The position numbers and the translations under genes are program-made. A stretch of DNA of 64,000 nucleotides, from positions 2,356,001-2,420,000 of the forward strand of contig NZ_CP064782.1 in NCBI RefSeq assembly GCF_018905915.1, given 5' to 3'. This DNA comes from Azospira inquinata. Its GTDB lineage: Bacteria; Pseudomonadota; Gammaproteobacteria; Burkholderiales; Rhodocyclaceae. The notes under the pieces are model-generated. The model was not told the DNA's origin and made no database searches. It worked only from the letters and a program-made list of their open reading frames with translations. Of the stretch, positions 63,854 through 64,000 are shown piece by piece (positions within the stretch are counted from its first letter, which is position 1; the number at the start of each line of letters is the position of its first letter).

Positions 63854-64000
63854 TCCCGCCGCCATGAGCCTGCAAGGCATGTTCGGACGCCTGAACCCGC
63901 GCCAGCTGGCCGGGCCGATCCTCATCCTGATGATTCTGGCCATGATGGTGCTGCCATTACCGGCCTTTGTCCTGGATGTGCTGTTCACCTTCAATATCGC
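63846..64000 (+). CDS. flhA: flagellar biosynthesis protein FlhA, N-terminal part (runs off window)
   Basis: It opens with ATG at 63846, overlapping the flhB end by eight bases, and reads to the window edge. The visible part starts MASPAAMSLQGMFGRLNPRQ and continues into the first membrane helix ILILMILAMMVLPLPAFVLD and LFTFNI, which matches the FlhA N-terminus. FlhA is the proton-driven core of the export gate. Confidence 0.9.
   Translation, partial: MASPAAMSLQGMFGRLNPRQLAGPILILMILAMMVLPLPAFVLDVLFTFNI

Overview
The window is GC-rich, densely coding chromosome of a motile Gram-negative bacterium. It carries TonB/ExbB/ExbD systems, the Lol lipoprotein pathway, MotAB and a CheY-CheA-CheW-CheR-CheD-CheB-CheV-CheZ cluster running into flhB-flhA. 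Gene order such as nadE-glnB, ftsK-lolA-rarA-serS and marR-nodT-emrA-emrB, together with protein character, points to a betaproteobacterium, probably Rhodocyclales (Azospira/Dechloromonas-like). The genus is inference; no rRNA is present to settle it.

Layout. (1) 1-12400, minus strand: an iron/heme acquisition region. A Fur-box-like promoter near 12.4 kb drives tonB-exbB-exbD-hemP, a heme-type TonB-dependent receptor, a giant membrane-anchored CobN-like chelatase (HmuS-like), an unknown 82-aa protein, a cysteine-poor ribosomal protein S4 paralog, a second ExbB/TolQ-like protein and a DUF2149 protein. Beyond it lie an FMN-dependent 2-hydroxyacid oxidase and the start of a second, Fur-box-preceded siderophore receptor. 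(2) 12.5-31.9 kb: mostly housekeeping genes (ppa, nadE, glnB, smr, trxB, a Crp-like regulator, ftsK, lolA, rarA, serS, mltF, tRNA-Ser(CGA), a 5'-nucleotidase, a GNAT, an MFS pump). A 1.3-kb AT-rich accessory insert interrupts rarA and serS. (3) 31.9-32.7 kb: a 553-bp heptanucleotide tandem repeat (79 units) sits between a divergent MFS gene and a LysR gene. (4) 33.9-37.4 kb: a SiaABCD-type phosphorylation/c-di-GMP module with two SiaC paralogs. (5) 37.5-42.4 kb: a MarR-controlled tripartite efflux operon with a clear palindromic operator over its promoter. (6) 42.6-45 kb: small genes (conserved 79-aa protein, HNH nuclease, orphan TonB, NUDIX hydrolase). (7) 45.2-64 kb: motAB, two MCPs, two CheA, two CheY, two CheV, CheW, CheR, CheD, CheB, CheZ, then flhB and the start of flhA.

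How the parts work together. The first region would bring heme or a related metal complex across the outer membrane, powered by TonB, and may strip the metal in the periplasm. The chemotaxis block is a complete signalling pathway next to the stator genes and the flagellar export gate. The Sia module probably links a phospho-switch to c-di-GMP and hence to the motile/sessile decision.

The less ordinary items are the HmuS-like operon with its S4 paralog, the heptamer array, the AT-rich insert, an RNA stem that buries the ribosome binding site of a 49-aa gene upstream of the GNAT, the two-SiaC module, and short repeated motifs in Smr, CheA and CheZ.
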